This document shows, piece after piece, positions 26,023-37,300 of a stretch of 64,000 bases of DNA. Source of the stretch: Methanobacteriota archaeon (lineage in GTDB: Archaea > Thermoplasmatota > Poseidoniia > Poseidoniales > Poseidoniaceae); the NCBI GenBank assembly GCA_018659375.1, contig JABJMO010000058.1, positions 19,210 through 83,209 on the forward strand, in the 5' to 3' direction. Numbering within the stretch: the first letter of the stretch is position 1; every line of letters begins with the position of its first letter. The notes below the pieces were generated by a model. The model had not been told where the DNA came from. It made no database searches and worked only from the letters and a program-made list of their open reading frames with translations. The position numbers were made by a program, and so were the translations under genes.

Positions 26023-28545
26023 TCATCTTCCCATAACAGCGTTGTGTACTTTGGTTTGTACCTCACGCATTCTAGATTTAGCTCCAAGTTCCCTGAATAC
26101 TGCTAGAGCTCTTTGCAAATATTCCATTCTTCGAGATTTTTCTGGAGCTACGCTTCCCAGACGAATCAATAATTCTCCGATTTGCATCCTAAGGTCATTA
26201 GCCTCAGCAATTACCAAGGCCTCTCTGAAATGTTCCATGGCCTCATCATTTTTACCTGAGTCTTGCAGAACCTCACCCAGCAGAATAGTTATGTCCACCA
26301 TTGCTAATATGTCCCCTTCTTCGTTCATTGCCTCTAATGCTTGTGAATAGTGGTGTGAAGCAACATCTAGGTCTCCAACCTTAGCATAATAACGTCCCAA
26401 GACAGCTTGAGCTCTAGCATGTAATTGTTTGTCATTCGATTTTTCAGTTTTGTCAAACGCAGTTAGAGCATGATCTCTTGCCCGGTCAATTTCCCCTAAA
26501 TCCATAAGTGAACGGGCAAGAATTAATTGTGAACTTATCAACTCAGGCTCGTCATTTTCCTCAAGTATTCGTTCTACCTCACTGTATGACTCTATGGCTT
26601 TGGAGTTGTCATTTTTCCTTCTAAGTAAATATCCCATATTATTGTAACTTCTTGCAGCTCCTACAGCATGTTTTTGCTTGATAAATATCTCAAGGGCCTC
26701 TTTATGCATGCTGAGAGATTCATCTAAACTACCTTGTTTTAAGGATATATCTGCAAGTGCAGACAATGCTTCTGCTTGTATTGAATTATTTTTACCCTTG
26801 ACCGCCTGTTCTTGAGCAGAACCAAATGCCACCTTTGCCTCCTCAAAACGACCTAGAAGAGATAATATCTCTCCCTTGAATTGTAGAATGTTTGCTAGCA
26901 TCTCCTGAGGAATGTCCTCCAGTGTGATAGAATCTATCAATCCAAGTAGTTCCATATGTCCTTGAGAGATTAGGGTACGGCCATCTTCTACAATCATACT
27001 TGCTGCTTCTGCCATTTTATCTGAACTTAGTAAGTGGAAAATTAGCTCAATTGTATACCCTGGTGTTTGGCTAGATTTCTTGTACCAGTTGCTGCATTTT
27101 GCATGTAATTCGGACTTTGTCTGATTATCTATGTTCCTTAACAAAAACTCTCTTATCAAATCGTGAACGTCATAGATTTCAGTTTCGACCTGTCTTGCTA
27201 GTCCTTGCTCAACAAGTGAATCTAAAATGTCAATGTTTAGATTTTGCTCAGCTAAGGCTTCGATAGAAACCGGTTCTCTAAATATAGATAATACTGAAAG
27301 GACTCTTTTCTGTTCTGCGGTAAGTTTGGAAAAAATCTCGACGGTGACATAATTCTCTAATGTTTCATGGAACGCTGTAGCAGAAGCCCCCCGATTGATT
27401 AACTCTAACACCAATGGATGCCCGCGTGAAATCCCATGAATGTATAGCCATTGTTCATCTTGCAAATCGGTAAAACTGCTTAACAACTTTCTACCCGAGA
27501 GTGAATCTAATCCATCTAAAGGCAATACTAGACTGGCTATTCTACCCTCTGCATCCTTAGAGGGAACCACTGGCTTGAAGGAACGGGAGAACAATACTAA
27601 ACCTATTTTTTCATCACTGCCAAGTAATCCTAGAGCCATTGCTTGGAAGGTTTGATGTAGAATTGTATCAGATACTTTATGAAAATCATCGACAACAATT
27701 AGAGTTGGAGTACTCTCTAATGCGCCAATTAACAGGTTTGCAGCCTCAGCAGGCTTTGGTACTGGAGTTGTCGCAATATAATCTGCGAAGGTGGAATCCC
27801 CAATGTTAGCCAGCCATTCGCCCACTGACTCAAAGAAAGAACGAGAACCTTCCCAATCTTGACATCTATGATAAAGTAGGTTCCTTCTGTGCATAAATCG
27901 CTCGATAAGTTTACTTGCCATTGTAGTCTTTCCAATACCTGCAATCCCAGGAACTAGCAGTGTAGTCGCTCTTGCTTCAAGCAGATTATACATATTGTCG
28001 AGTTCGTTTTCACGGCCATAAAAATGCCTGAGGCGTGGCAAATCACCGAGCGATGTTACTAACTGTTTCTCAACATGTTTCGACAAATCACGTTCAATTA
28101 AGTCTGCCGATAATGTCCTAGAATCGATTATACAATTATCGTCCATGTATCGAATAATATCTACTGACCTCATACTAAAAGGCAAAATAGTATTTATTTC
28201 TCCTAAAGTAGTAGACTCAATTTTACCATCTTCTAAGATACAGCGCAAATCGAATGAACGCAATTCATTCCAGGTATCCTCGGCCAATGTTTTTCCAGAT
28301 TCGGTCAAAAAATAGGCTTTTCTTTTTCTCGAAACGCCCTTTACATGGGCTTGTCTTTCTATTAGTAGACCCTGGTCTTTCAGACCAGCAATTGCTCTAG
28401 GAACATTCGAACGCGCAATCGCCACTGCATTAGCAATACCCATTTGTGATAACGAAAAAGGGACTTCTACACTGTTTTTGTAGTCCGAATAATCTAGTAA
28501 ATGGAGTAATATCCGCTCTTGGACACCAGGTTTTGTGCTTGCCAT
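26023..28545 (-). CDS. STAND-type regulator: winged HTH, NTPase, TPR repeats
   Basis: 840 residues. The first ~95 form a winged helix-turn-helix (IANAVAIARSNVPRAIAGL recognition region, then a basic KGVSRKRKAYFL wing). A STAND P-loop NTPase follows, with Walker A GIAGIGKTT near 199-207 and Walker B TLIVVDDFH near 285. A winged helix with VHDLIREFLL comes next (~465). From ~530 to the end there are about eight TPR-like helical pairs (AEALSALADISLKQG, ARSYNNMGYLLRRK, ARAQAVLGRYYAKVG). The architecture matches MalT/AfsR-like signal-integrating transcription factors that oligomerise on ligand and ATP. It is convergent with the pilin-like operon and lies 15 bases after the giant beta-helix gene, so it could control either; no operator is proven. 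Confidence 0.85.
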   Translation of the reverse strand: MASTKPGVQERILLHLLDYSDYKNSVEVPFSLSQMGIANAVAIARSNVPRAIAGLKDQGLLIERQAHVKGVSRKRKAYFLTESGKTLAEDTWNELRSFDLRCILEDGKIESTTLGEINTILPFSMRSVDIIRYMDDNCIIDSRTLSADLIERDLSKHVEKQLVTSLGDLPRLRHFYGRENELDNMYNLLEARATTLLVPGIAGIGKTTMASKLIERFMHRRNLLYHRCQDWEGSRSFFESVGEWLANIGDSTFADYIATTPVPKPAEAANLLIGALESTPTLIVVDDFHKVSDTILHQTFQAMALGLLGSDEKIGLVLFSRSFKPVVPSKDAEGRIASLVLPLDGLDSLSGRKLLSSFTDLQDEQWLYIHGISRGHPLVLELINRGASATAFHETLENYVTVEIFSKLTAEQKRVLSVLSIFREPVSIEALAEQNLNIDILDSLVEQGLARQVETEIYDVHDLIREFLLRNIDNQTKSELHAKCSNWYKKSSQTPGYTIELIFHLLSSDKMAEAASMIVEDGRTLISQGHMELLGLIDSITLEDIPQEMLANILQFKGEILSLLGRFEEAKVAFGSAQEQAVKGKNNSIQAEALSALADISLKQGSLDESLSMHKEALEIFIKQKHAVGAARSYNNMGYLLRRKNDNSKAIESYSEVERILEENDEPELISSQLILARSLMDLGEIDRARDHALTAFDKTEKSNDKQLHARAQAVLGRYYAKVGDLDVASHHYSQALEAMNEEGDILAMVDITILLGEVLQDSGKNDEAMEHFREALVIAEANDLRMQIGELLIRLGSVAPEKSRRMEYLQRALAVFRELGAKSRMREVQTKVHNAVMGR

Positions 28546-28560
28546 AACTCAATCACCCAA

Positions 28561-31500
28561 CTACTGGTTGTTGTTTACATAATCTGGATCTGGAACCCAT
28601 TGATTTTGTTCAGCATTCCACAACCATCCAGGATGTTGAGATGTTTGCTGAGCAACTACCGCTTCTTGTTGTACTAGCTGGGCTGTTGCTTGTTGTGGAA
28701 TCTGATTTTGTTGTGATTCTATGTTTGGAACTGCTTTGGCTTTAGCCCATGCATATGGATCTTCTGAGGCTTGCGTTATACCAGTTGATTCTTCTTCATC
28801 ATATTCTTCAAAAGTAAAGAAGAACATACCGACTGCTAAAAGAGCAATTACTATCACAATTCCAATGATAATGTATAGCAACAAACTACTACTATCTTCT
28901 TCCGATTTAGTCGACACATCGAATTGTGCATCAGTGCCAGATTCATCGGCGAATATTTGACCATCCATCTCGAATACTATCTCTCGATTTTCCTTTGAGC
29001 CAAGTTGACTGGCACTAATTTGCATACTCCAAGTGCCATCACCTAATACTCTAGTAGAATTAATCATTTGACCTGACTTTGAATCAAACCTAGCTTTTAC
29101 TAGGCTGTCTGGCAATCCTTGCCCACTAAAAATAGCCGGGCTAGAATCTGAAACAACACCGGTGTTTTCACGTATTACTTCGAAGGAAACCTGTTTAACC
29201 AGAACGTTCACTGAACGAGAAACTTCCCAAAGATCACTTCCATCTGTGGCAACGAATTTTAATCCAACTAACGACCATGAATCTATACCATCTGACCTTG
29301 TTGTTGGTGGATTATAGGTTGCTATCCCTTCGGATGATATGGACATGTAATCATAATACAAGTCATCTGTAGTCACACTTGGATCGTTGTATACATTGAA
29401 TCTTAGTAATCCCCCTTCAGGGTCGGTGAAATAAGCACCCAAATCAAATACAGCCCCGCTGCCGCAACTATCGAGACTTTTTGAATTGGCATCACAGTAG
29501 ATTACCACAGTATTTGCCCAGCCGTCAGGAGTGAAACTTGGAGGTGAATTATCTACTGAGTTGTCAATGGTGATAAACCTAGACTCTTCATCAGAATATG
29601 ACTCGCCGTCGAAGGATCTCACTACAATCTCATACATTGAGTTATGTGGGACGTTGTTAGTTTTCCATAACGAATTAGTACTCCATGATGTGTTAAACTC
29701 GCCATTTTGAATTTGATCTTGGGTTATAGTAATGGTATTTGCTGCCGAGCCGCTATCTCTACCATTCTTGTAAATGTCAATGTCAACTCGAGTTATTAGT
29801 CCGTCGTTATCCCAAACATAACCAGAGATCGATGTAGATTCGCTGCCTCTGACTACAGAGTTATCCAATGGAGAATCAAGCGCAATATTTGGTTGAGCAT
29901 TTTCGTTGACTATTTTCAAATTCAAAGTCATTACATCACAAGTCTCATCGCTGGTGTCATCTTTACAAAAGTCACTATCTGCCGCCCAGATTCTAAAAGT
30001 ATAATCTCCAGAAGCATAAGTAAGGTAATTCCAATCATATTGCCAAGCTGAAAGAGTTTCCCCGACAGATGGCGTCAAAGCAAATTTAGAAGTTAATTGC
30101 GGGCTTGAATCTTCTATTAATTCGAACCAGATTTCTTTTATGTCGTTACCATTAACACCAAAGTATGGGTCACTTGAAGTGCCACTAAATGATACTACTG
30201 GGCCTTTTGGAGAATTAGAATTATGTTCTGAGTTTTGAGCTGGTGTGTTGACCACTATAGAAGGTGCTTCAAGATTAAGTTTGTACCGTTTGACAGTAAC
30301 TGGCGAGTAATCAAGGCCATCATAGGCCCGTACTCTAAAAGTCACATCGCCTTCTCCTTCAGGGTGATTAGACATATCATATTCAAATGCCCATGTACTA
30401 AATGGGTAAGATCCTTGAGTTATTTCGCCACCTGAATTAGAGGTATCTACAGCAGACATCCATACTTCAGAACCTGGAGTTTGAATTTGGACATCTTCAA
30501 CCATTCCAAACTGCTTTTGTTGGGCAATTATATCGCTGGCATAAGGTGGTGCTTCACCATCCCAAGCTGTACCAGATAATCTAACGATTCGAGCAAAAGA
30601 TGTCAACTCTGGTTGTTCAACTGTAACGCTTGGAGCCATGTTTACTAGATTGATAATATCGTCAACTGGTCCGTTTAGAACAAAATCATATTCCATAATC
30701 CCTTTGCCAAATTTGTATGCCTCTACACTATATTCTGGGATTTCACGACCATTTGCGCAATCTGGGTCATTTTCGTCGGTAAGTGTGTCTCCATCATTGT
30801 CATAGCCGTCCGAACAGGTGTTTTCATCGAGGGTTTCGGTAATAGCAGGTGGACCAGGAGTAATTATGACCTGAACATCTTGTTCTCCAACTACGTTATT
30901 CCAATTTCTATCCAAGTAAAAATCACTTGGAAGAGTTACCTCTGGAGTGTAGCCAAACTGGTCGGTAGTTAGGGTATAGAGTGGAAGTCCAGTTGATTCT
31001 TTGATGATTACAGTCGCCCCATCTACGTTAATGTTAGATGCCTTTACTTGGAAACGAACCAACTCTCCCTCCCTTACTTGAGAGCCCCAAGGTGAGTTTT
31101 GGTTTTGGACATGAATTTTAGTATTGTCAAAATTTTGTAATCCAGCATATGATAAAACTGTGGAGTTATTGACTAAATCTAGGGACATAGGCATTTCTGC
31201 CGGAGGCATATTAGCAGTATCTGGTACTTTCAAACATTCATTCTGAACAGATGGACACTCTGAACCGAGCCATTGTAATTGCACCGGATGGATTTCATTG
31301 CCACCTGCATCAGGAATATATTCAGATTGAATAGTAACCCTTGATTCTGTAATGTTGTAGACTTGGGTTGCATTGGTAAATGTGTTGCCCGAAAAGTATC
31401 CGATTGAACCATATTTATTGCCATAATTATCATCATGATGTGAGATGTTCACTGCAAAACTTTCTGTTTGCATATTATTATTCTGTACATTTACAATACT

Positions 31501-32958
31501 TCCTTTAATTCGTAAAGCATCACCAAGATTATTTTTCACGGTGTTGTTGTATATGGTTGCTGAAGCTCTAAAGATATGAATAGCAGGGCACTGGAAATCT
31601 CCACCGTACATTTTAACTGAATTGCATGTTGCAGCATTATTTTCGATTATGTTATCGGCCATATAGAGCCTAGATTCCGTTGGTGCTACTGAAGGCCATC
31701 CTGAATCTTGATAGTGGTATTCTCCGTGTACTATTGGTTCTTTACCAACATCTGTGATGGTATTTCCGATCGCAGTCACATCTGAAGTACCATATATCCA
31801 GATTCCGTTGAACCCTCCAATCGGCCCAATGATATTGTTTTGAAGATCTACAATAGAGGACCGGATGGCGATTCCTGAACCCTGTTCTGCCCCGGATACA
31901 GTATTACCATGAGCAGAAACCCTTGCTTGATCATATGCGGTAATCCCTGCACCATCTGTGGTTGTTAAGACATTGTCATTAATATCTAGGGTATGCTTTA
32001 TTGAACCTGTTTGCTTGAATCCTTTGGTATCGATGGCTGCACAGTTTACTGTTATATCTGAGTTTAATACCTCGCCGGATGACTGGGACAAGAAAATACC
32101 GTAGCCATTGTCGGAGATTGTCACATCATTAACTGATAGATATGAATTGTCAGCATAAATCATCGAGATACCCGAACCACTATTTCCACAACTTCCTTCG
32201 GCATCACCAGTGAAAGTCGATGTAGAGATACGTAGTGGGTCATTGATTCCAGCACCAGCACCATAGGCAGATATTGCAGCTCTTTTACCAATTGAGTATG
32301 CATCATTACCGAGGGTAAAGGTAGAAGAAGTAATTGTGGGATCGGCAAGATTAGTCAAGAAAATGTTGGATGAATTAGTATTGGTGAAGACCAAACCATT
32401 TGCATTAGTTCTAGGACCGTCAAATACCAATGCGGCATGTCTAGCAGCAGCATTACCGCCGATGTTTAGAATTAGTTCGTATCCGTAAGCATTCTCAAAT
32501 TCAACATAATTTAGACCTGTCTTAGCCTCATCTATGGTATTTCGAATCACCATTCCTGAACCACAAGCAGCATCGATACTGCCCGCACACGGCCCCCTGA
32601 CTGTGTAATCAGTTGGCAAACTCCATGCGAACTTCACTGCATTGGATGCAGTTCCGTCAGAGGGGGCACCACAAGCAGCAGCAGCAACGCATATTGCACC
32701 CATGACATCGATGTGTTTGCCAAATGGTATGTTGATAGTAGTGCCGGCATTAACTACTAAACTTGCACCTGGAGCGACTGTAACGTTGTCTGTCAATGTG
32801 TGAGTACCTGTCCAGGTTTCTTGACCGTTTAGTAGACCGGCAGTGGTTTGATTAATACCTGCCGCAGAAACTGCAGGAATGGAAATCATCGAAAGGGCGA
32901 CTGATAAGAATAACAAACCAATCATTGTGACACTTTTTTTCTTTAAATTTGAAGACAT
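28561..32958 (-). CDS. Giant beta-helix surface protein, C-terminal membrane anchor
   Basis: 1465 residues. A signal peptide (MIGLLFLSVALSMISIPAVSA) is followed by a right-handed parallel beta-helix of NosD/PbH1 type (~50-560), with recurring N-I-x-N-N and GI-I-D-S turns. Next come several Ig/cadherin-like beta domains, including a DGYDNDGD calcium-type loop (~725) and LSGTAWDG-style strands. A transmembrane helix (LLLYIIIGIVIVIALLAVGMF, ~1365-1387) leads to a Gln-rich cytoplasmic tail ending PGWLWNAEQNQWVPDPDY. Beta-helix ectodomains often bind or cleave polysaccharides, but no catalytic residues can be assigned. A strong GAGGAG ribosome site precedes the ATG. It lies upstream of the STAND regulator with a 15-base gap. 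Confidence 0.85.
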   Translation of the reverse strand: MSSNLKKKSVTMIGLLFLSVALSMISIPAVSAAGINQTTAGLLNGQETWTGTHTLTDNVTVAPGASLVVNAGTTINIPFGKHIDVMGAICVAAAACGAPSDGTASNAVKFAWSLPTDYTVRGPCAGSIDAACGSGMVIRNTIDEAKTGLNYVEFENAYGYELILNIGGNAAARHAALVFDGPRTNANGLVFTNTNSSNIFLTNLADPTITSSTFTLGNDAYSIGKRAAISAYGAGAGINDPLRISTSTFTGDAEGSCGNSGSGISMIYADNSYLSVNDVTISDNGYGIFLSQSSGEVLNSDITVNCAAIDTKGFKQTGSIKHTLDINDNVLTTTDGAGITAYDQARVSAHGNTVSGAEQGSGIAIRSSIVDLQNNIIGPIGGFNGIWIYGTSDVTAIGNTITDVGKEPIVHGEYHYQDSGWPSVAPTESRLYMADNIIENNAATCNSVKMYGGDFQCPAIHIFRASATIYNNTVKNNLGDALRIKGSIVNVQNNNMQTESFAVNISHHDDNYGNKYGSIGYFSGNTFTNATQVYNITESRVTIQSEYIPDAGGNEIHPVQLQWLGSECPSVQNECLKVPDTANMPPAEMPMSLDLVNNSTVLSYAGLQNFDNTKIHVQNQNSPWGSQVREGELVRFQVKASNINVDGATVIIKESTGLPLYTLTTDQFGYTPEVTLPSDFYLDRNWNNVVGEQDVQVIITPGPPAITETLDENTCSDGYDNDGDTLTDENDPDCANGREIPEYSVEAYKFGKGIMEYDFVLNGPVDDIINLVNMAPSVTVEQPELTSFARIVRLSGTAWDGEAPPYASDIIAQQKQFGMVEDVQIQTPGSEVWMSAVDTSNSGGEITQGSYPFSTWAFEYDMSNHPEGEGDVTFRVRAYDGLDYSPVTVKRYKLNLEAPSIVVNTPAQNSEHNSNSPKGPVVSFSGTSSDPYFGVNGNDIKEIWFELIEDSSPQLTSKFALTPSVGETLSAWQYDWNYLTYASGDYTFRIWAADSDFCKDDTSDETCDVMTLNLKIVNENAQPNIALDSPLDNSVVRGSESTSISGYVWDNDGLITRVDIDIYKNGRDSGSAANTITITQDQIQNGEFNTSWSTNSLWKTNNVPHNSMYEIVVRSFDGESYSDEESRFITIDNSVDNSPPSFTPDGWANTVVIYCDANSKSLDSCGSGAVFDLGAYFTDPEGGLLRFNVYNDPSVTTDDLYYDYMSISSEGIATYNPPTTRSDGIDSWSLVGLKFVATDGSDLWEVSRSVNVLVKQVSFEVIRENTGVVSDSSPAIFSGQGLPDSLVKARFDSKSGQMINSTRVLGDGTWSMQISASQLGSKENREIVFEMDGQIFADESGTDAQFDVSTKSEEDSSSLLLYIIIGIVIVIALLAVGMFFFTFEEYDEEESTGITQASEDPYAWAKAKAVPNIESQQNQIPQQATAQLVQQEAVVAQQTSQHPGWLWNAEQNQWVPDPDYVNNNQ

Positions 32959-32990
32959 GAAAACTCCTCTAATTTACCCTATGCTGGCAA

Positions 32991-33001
32991 GCAATATAAT
33001 A
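32991..33001 (-). promoter_or_regulatory. Likely TATA box of the giant beta-helix gene
   Basis: On the minus strand TATTATATTGC lies 33-43 bases before the ATG at 32958, which would start transcription about 10-15 bases before the GAGGAG ribosome site. The spacing fits an archaeal TATA box about 25 bases before the start. The call rests on sequence pattern only. Confidence 0.35.
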
Positions 33002-33079
33002 CTGCTCTAATATTGACAAAAATTAGAATATCAAAATAACCCGATAGTATCACTGCTAGTGGCGATTAATCATGGCTAA

Positions 33080-34294
33080 TCACTGGCAAATAGGCAATTT
33101 TCTTGCTTCTTCAAGCCAATTACCTGCGTGTAATTCACCATATCCTGAATGACTATCATGAATATTACCGCCGCTTGGAGTACTCATTCGTAATGCTTCT
33201 TTTACCGAATCAACACAAGAACCATCTGAATCTGCTTGTGGCCTTAGCATTGGTAAATCTTCTAGAATAAGGGCCAATGCTGCTGCAACAAATACTGTTG
33301 AATCCGATGTCCCACTGCTGGAATACCAAGTATCGCCTACTCCTGTACTGATAATTGATTGACCAGGAGCAATTATTTCAGGTTTAAAGTTTGGATTGGT
33401 ACGTAATTCACCTGCCAGAGTAGTTTGCTGACCCATTGAACTGTTATCCCAAACACCTCCTCCCTTTACTGAGGCACCCACAGATATTGCCCTCGGGACA
33501 TTGCTTGGCACCGATACTCTACCATCGTCATCTGGACCTCCATCGTTACCTGCTGCTGCAATAACATAAATCCCCATATCTGTCGCTTTTCTAGTAACTG
33601 AAACCGATGGGCCCTCACGACTCATACCATCTGTTTGGGTACCTCCTAGTGATAGGGAAATTATGTCAGCTTGGAAATCTTCAATGCACCAATTTATGGC
33701 CATTGCTACTGTTTCTTCGTTAGCAGTGTTTTTTCCACTACCATCATCACCCAGTGCAGCCACAACCCCTAACCTGACATTGGGAGACATACCAATTTGA
33801 TGACTTTGAGCAATGAGTAAACCCCCCATCAGTGTACCATGTGCCAAAAACCCATAATCAACTGGTGTGGTTGAAGCCCCAATCATATCTTTGAATTCCA
33901 CACTAACCCCTGCGAAGGCAGGATTGCTTAGATCGATGCCTGTATCTACGACGCAAACCTTCACTCCTTCACCAGACAATCCGTTGAGGATCTCATCATC
34001 AAACCCTGCTTGTTCAGCAGCCCATTCAGACTTGGCTGGCGGCACCTCAATTAGGAAATATCCGGATTGCCAGATCCACAGCATTAGAACTGCAAAAATG
34101 GCGAATAGTATACTATTGGTAACTAAGAACCTCTTCCTTCGAACTCGATTGATTGGAGTAGGTCTATTGGGTGCCCAACCAGTGATTTCAGCTCGCCATT
34201 CATCTTGAAAACCAACAGCGGATGGGTCAATTGCTGAGAGGATATTCCTATCATCAGGTTCAGGGAGGAGTTCCACTGTATCTAACGAGCTCAC
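33080..34294 (-). CDS. Membrane-tethered subtilisin-like serine protease
   Basis: 404 residues from a GTG at 34294 preceded by GGTGAGA; no ATG offers a complete protein. Residues 1-55 are cytoplasmic and basic near the membrane. One transmembrane helix lies at ~57-80, and the S8 catalytic domain sits outside. Catalytic residues are Asp117 (VCVVDTGID), His152 (AHGTLMGG) and Ser330 (SSGTSDS), with oxyanion Asn250 (AAAGNDGG). There is no pro-domain or cleavable signal, so it acts while anchored, trimming surface proteins or degrading captured peptides. It lies 52 bases downstream of the AglB-like gene and on the same strand, between it and the beta-helix gene. Confidence 0.92.
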   Translation of the reverse strand: MSSLDTVELLPEPDDRNILSAIDPSAVGFQDEWRAEITGWAPNRPTPINRVRRKRFLVTNSILFAIFAVLMLWIWQSGYFLIEVPPAKSEWAAEQAGFDDEILNGLSGEGVKVCVVDTGIDLSNPAFAGVSVEFKDMIGASTTPVDYGFLAHGTLMGGLLIAQSHQIGMSPNVRLGVVAALGDDGSGKNTANEETVAMAINWCIEDFQADIISLSLGGTQTDGMSREGPSVSVTRKATDMGIYVIAAAGNDGGPDDDGRVSVPSNVPRAISVGASVKGGGVWDNSSMGQQTTLAGELRTNPNFKPEIIAPGQSIISTGVGDTWYSSSGTSDSTVFVAAALALILEDLPMLRPQADSDGSCVDSVKEALRMSTPSGGNIHDSHSGYGELHAGNWLEEARKLPICQ

Positions 34295-34346
34295 TCTCTC
34301 ACCAATTGCTGACTTACTAGTCAGGCATTTAACTGATTGTCTGAAA

Positions 34347-37300
34347 TCAGAATCTATTGCTACCCTTGTTACGTGCTACCTTGGTTCCACCATATGCTAC
34401 AAGTAATGTAAGAACAATAATTACCACCATAAACCATGAAGAAGTTCCTTCTGCTTTGTCAAGAATTGTTTCTTCTTGGTAATCGAATGAGTCTACAGAA
34501 TCTTCAACATAATCGACAGGTGTCAAATCCTGTGTCGAGGTCACCTCTACGCTAATTGCAAATCTATTGAATTTTGAAGAAGACGGGTCGACTACAAATG
34601 TTGCGTTAATTGTTTGTCCGGCTGGAACTGAGATATTTAGGGACTCTAAAGTGTCAATAACTTCTGTACCAGCATCGTTGGTTAAGTCGACTGAAACCAA
34701 TACGTTACTTGCGGTGCGGTAACCACTGTTGGTAATTGGGACAACTAACTGTCCGTTCTTACTCTCATAGACCTTGGTTAATTCTTGTGATAGAGTTTCG
34801 TCCACCGAAAGTGAAATTCTCGCTGATACGATATCGACAACTAATGTTTCAGAGGTCAAACCATCTTCGCTAGTAATTGTTACAGTCGCTTCAATTTCTC
34901 CAGAAGTGAAATCTTCTGGCGCAAATATTGAGAATTGTTGTGTTCTTAAGTCACCCTTTGAGATAGTTAATGAAGTTGTAGAAGGGGTGATCTGCCATCC
35001 TTCAAGCAAGTTATCTGCCAGTTCTATGGTATAGGTGTCATCTCCATTTCCTGTGTTTGACAATGTTACGGCAAAGTTGCCAGTACCACCTGGTGAAACA
35101 CCAGTTTCTTCTACAACATTTGTTAACTCCATACCGTAGTATTGTGGCACATTTACTCTTACATTTGTGGAACTAGAAACCCCTGCTTCACCAGTCAATT
35201 CAATATTTACCAGATGACCAGAATCCAAACTGATTGAAGAACTTAGATTTGGCAAGTTTACTCGCATCTTGACAATTGTAGAATTATCCACTGTGCTGTC
35301 AGAAATTGACTCACCTATACCAAGTATGACATCTAGGCTCGAAACCCAATTTGTACCATTGTACACCTCTACAGACCAATCACCTGAGTCTTGAGCATTG
35401 GCAACAAAACCACTTACTGTTAGCTTGTCACTAGTTTCAGTACCTTGGTACTCAACATCTAAGTCAAATTCAATGGTTTGGTAATCTTCGCCTGAAACTA
35501 CTGGAGTCAAGACGTTGTTACCAATCAAGGAAGCATTCACTACTGAATTGTTGTCTACCGCGACTATTGAGTCTGAATTGAGCGAACGTGAGTATGCTAA
35601 TTCTAGATCAATAATACCCTGTTCAATTATTCCGTTCGAGATTCCAAAGTAATCCATTTCCAAGTTTCTTTCATGCTGAATTGATGTAAAAGTGGATGTG
35701 ACTTGGAAATCCCCAACTGGCAATAATAAGTTGAGCATACCATCATCATTCAAACTATAATTCCATATCGCACCTAGTCCAATATCAATAGAAACCTCAA
35801 CTGGTTCTTGAATCATTTCAATACCGGTACTATTGCTTCCCACATGATGGCTTTGCAATTGGATATCATCCCATGTTGTACTGAGGTCGACAAACCCTCC
35901 TGAGGACATAGTCATGTTCAATGTACCTCCGTCAATGATATTTGCATCTAGGAAACCAACAGAAACACCACCGGTATTCTCATCAAACACAGAACTTTCC
36001 ACAACAACAATCCATACACCGGGTTCAACATTTGTTGACCAATCTAATGAACCATTAGAGTATTGTCCAGTAACAGTAATAGGTTCCGAATCTCTAGTTG
36101 ACTCAGGATAAAGTATGATTGAAGCATCTACTAAACTAGCTTCTTCATTTTGCAGGTTTGAAGTTATTGAACCGCTAATCAAAACATTTTCAGCAGTTGT
36201 AGTTATATCTTCTATTATAGATGAGTCTTCAACTACTAGCACATCAGATTCATTGAATGAATAATAAGCCGTACTGTAACCTTCTTGCTGTATAGTAATG
36301 TTGTAACTGTTCATTACCGGAACAAATTGTTTCCATACTCCAAATTCATCAGTTTCTGTGATAAATTCTAAGGATTCATCCACTGAAGTAATGGTAACAT
36401 TGGCACCAGAGATTATTTCAGTTAAATCCCCTCTATCGTTTTCATTTGAATCCCAATAGAATTTACCACCGATCAGCACTTCTAAATCAACTGACACATT
36501 TCCAAGTTCTAATGATTCACCAGATTGTGTTGTGACTTGATAATTAGCATCAACAAGTTCCCATTTTTCGTCACTAATCTCTTTTTCCAAGGATAATATC
36601 CAGTTACCTGGCATAATTTTATCAGACACATGGCCGTTTTCATCGCTAGAAGATAGTGTGACATTTCCTAATCCATCTTGGCTAATAGCAACAACTCTAG
36701 CATTTGCTACAGGGTCGTTAGTATCCTCTTCTATCAAGCTGAAATTCAGTAACGCTGCTTCTGACAAAACAAGTTGTAAATCGGTCCTTGATGAAGAATC
36801 ATCCGTTATTAAGATTGGAGTTCTAAGTGTATATGTTACGTTGTCGATATCCACTGGAGAGATTATAACAATCCAATCACCAGATGGAATATACTTGGCG
36901 AAAGAGCCAGTATCATTAGTATTTGCAGAGAGGAATTGATTATTTGATTCATTGAACAGAAGGAACTGCGAGTTCGTGAAGTTTTCACTTCCAGCAGTTA
37001 TTGTTCCTGAAAACAATCTCTCATCACTCAGGATAATTTCTATATCCTCGTTATCTGATTCAAACATACTGACAAACACCTCAAATGTAGTACTGAAGGT
37101 GTTGAAATCAGTGGCATTTTCATCGTTGGCTTCTGTATAGTTTGTAATTACCGAGTATTTACCAGGCATAATCTGCAAAGCCGCTTTACCTTCCACGTTG
37201 AAATCTGTTTGAGTCAAATAATATTGACCAGCGTTTGTACTAAGCGGATTGAATGTAACATCCGCATATTTTGGTATAGATTCATTGCATCCATCATCTT

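Noticed and set aside
26023..28545. STAND ATPase as an anti-phage (Avs-like) defence gene
   Set aside because: The N-terminus is a DNA-binding winged helix and not a nuclease, TIR or other effector, and no defence neighbours are seen.
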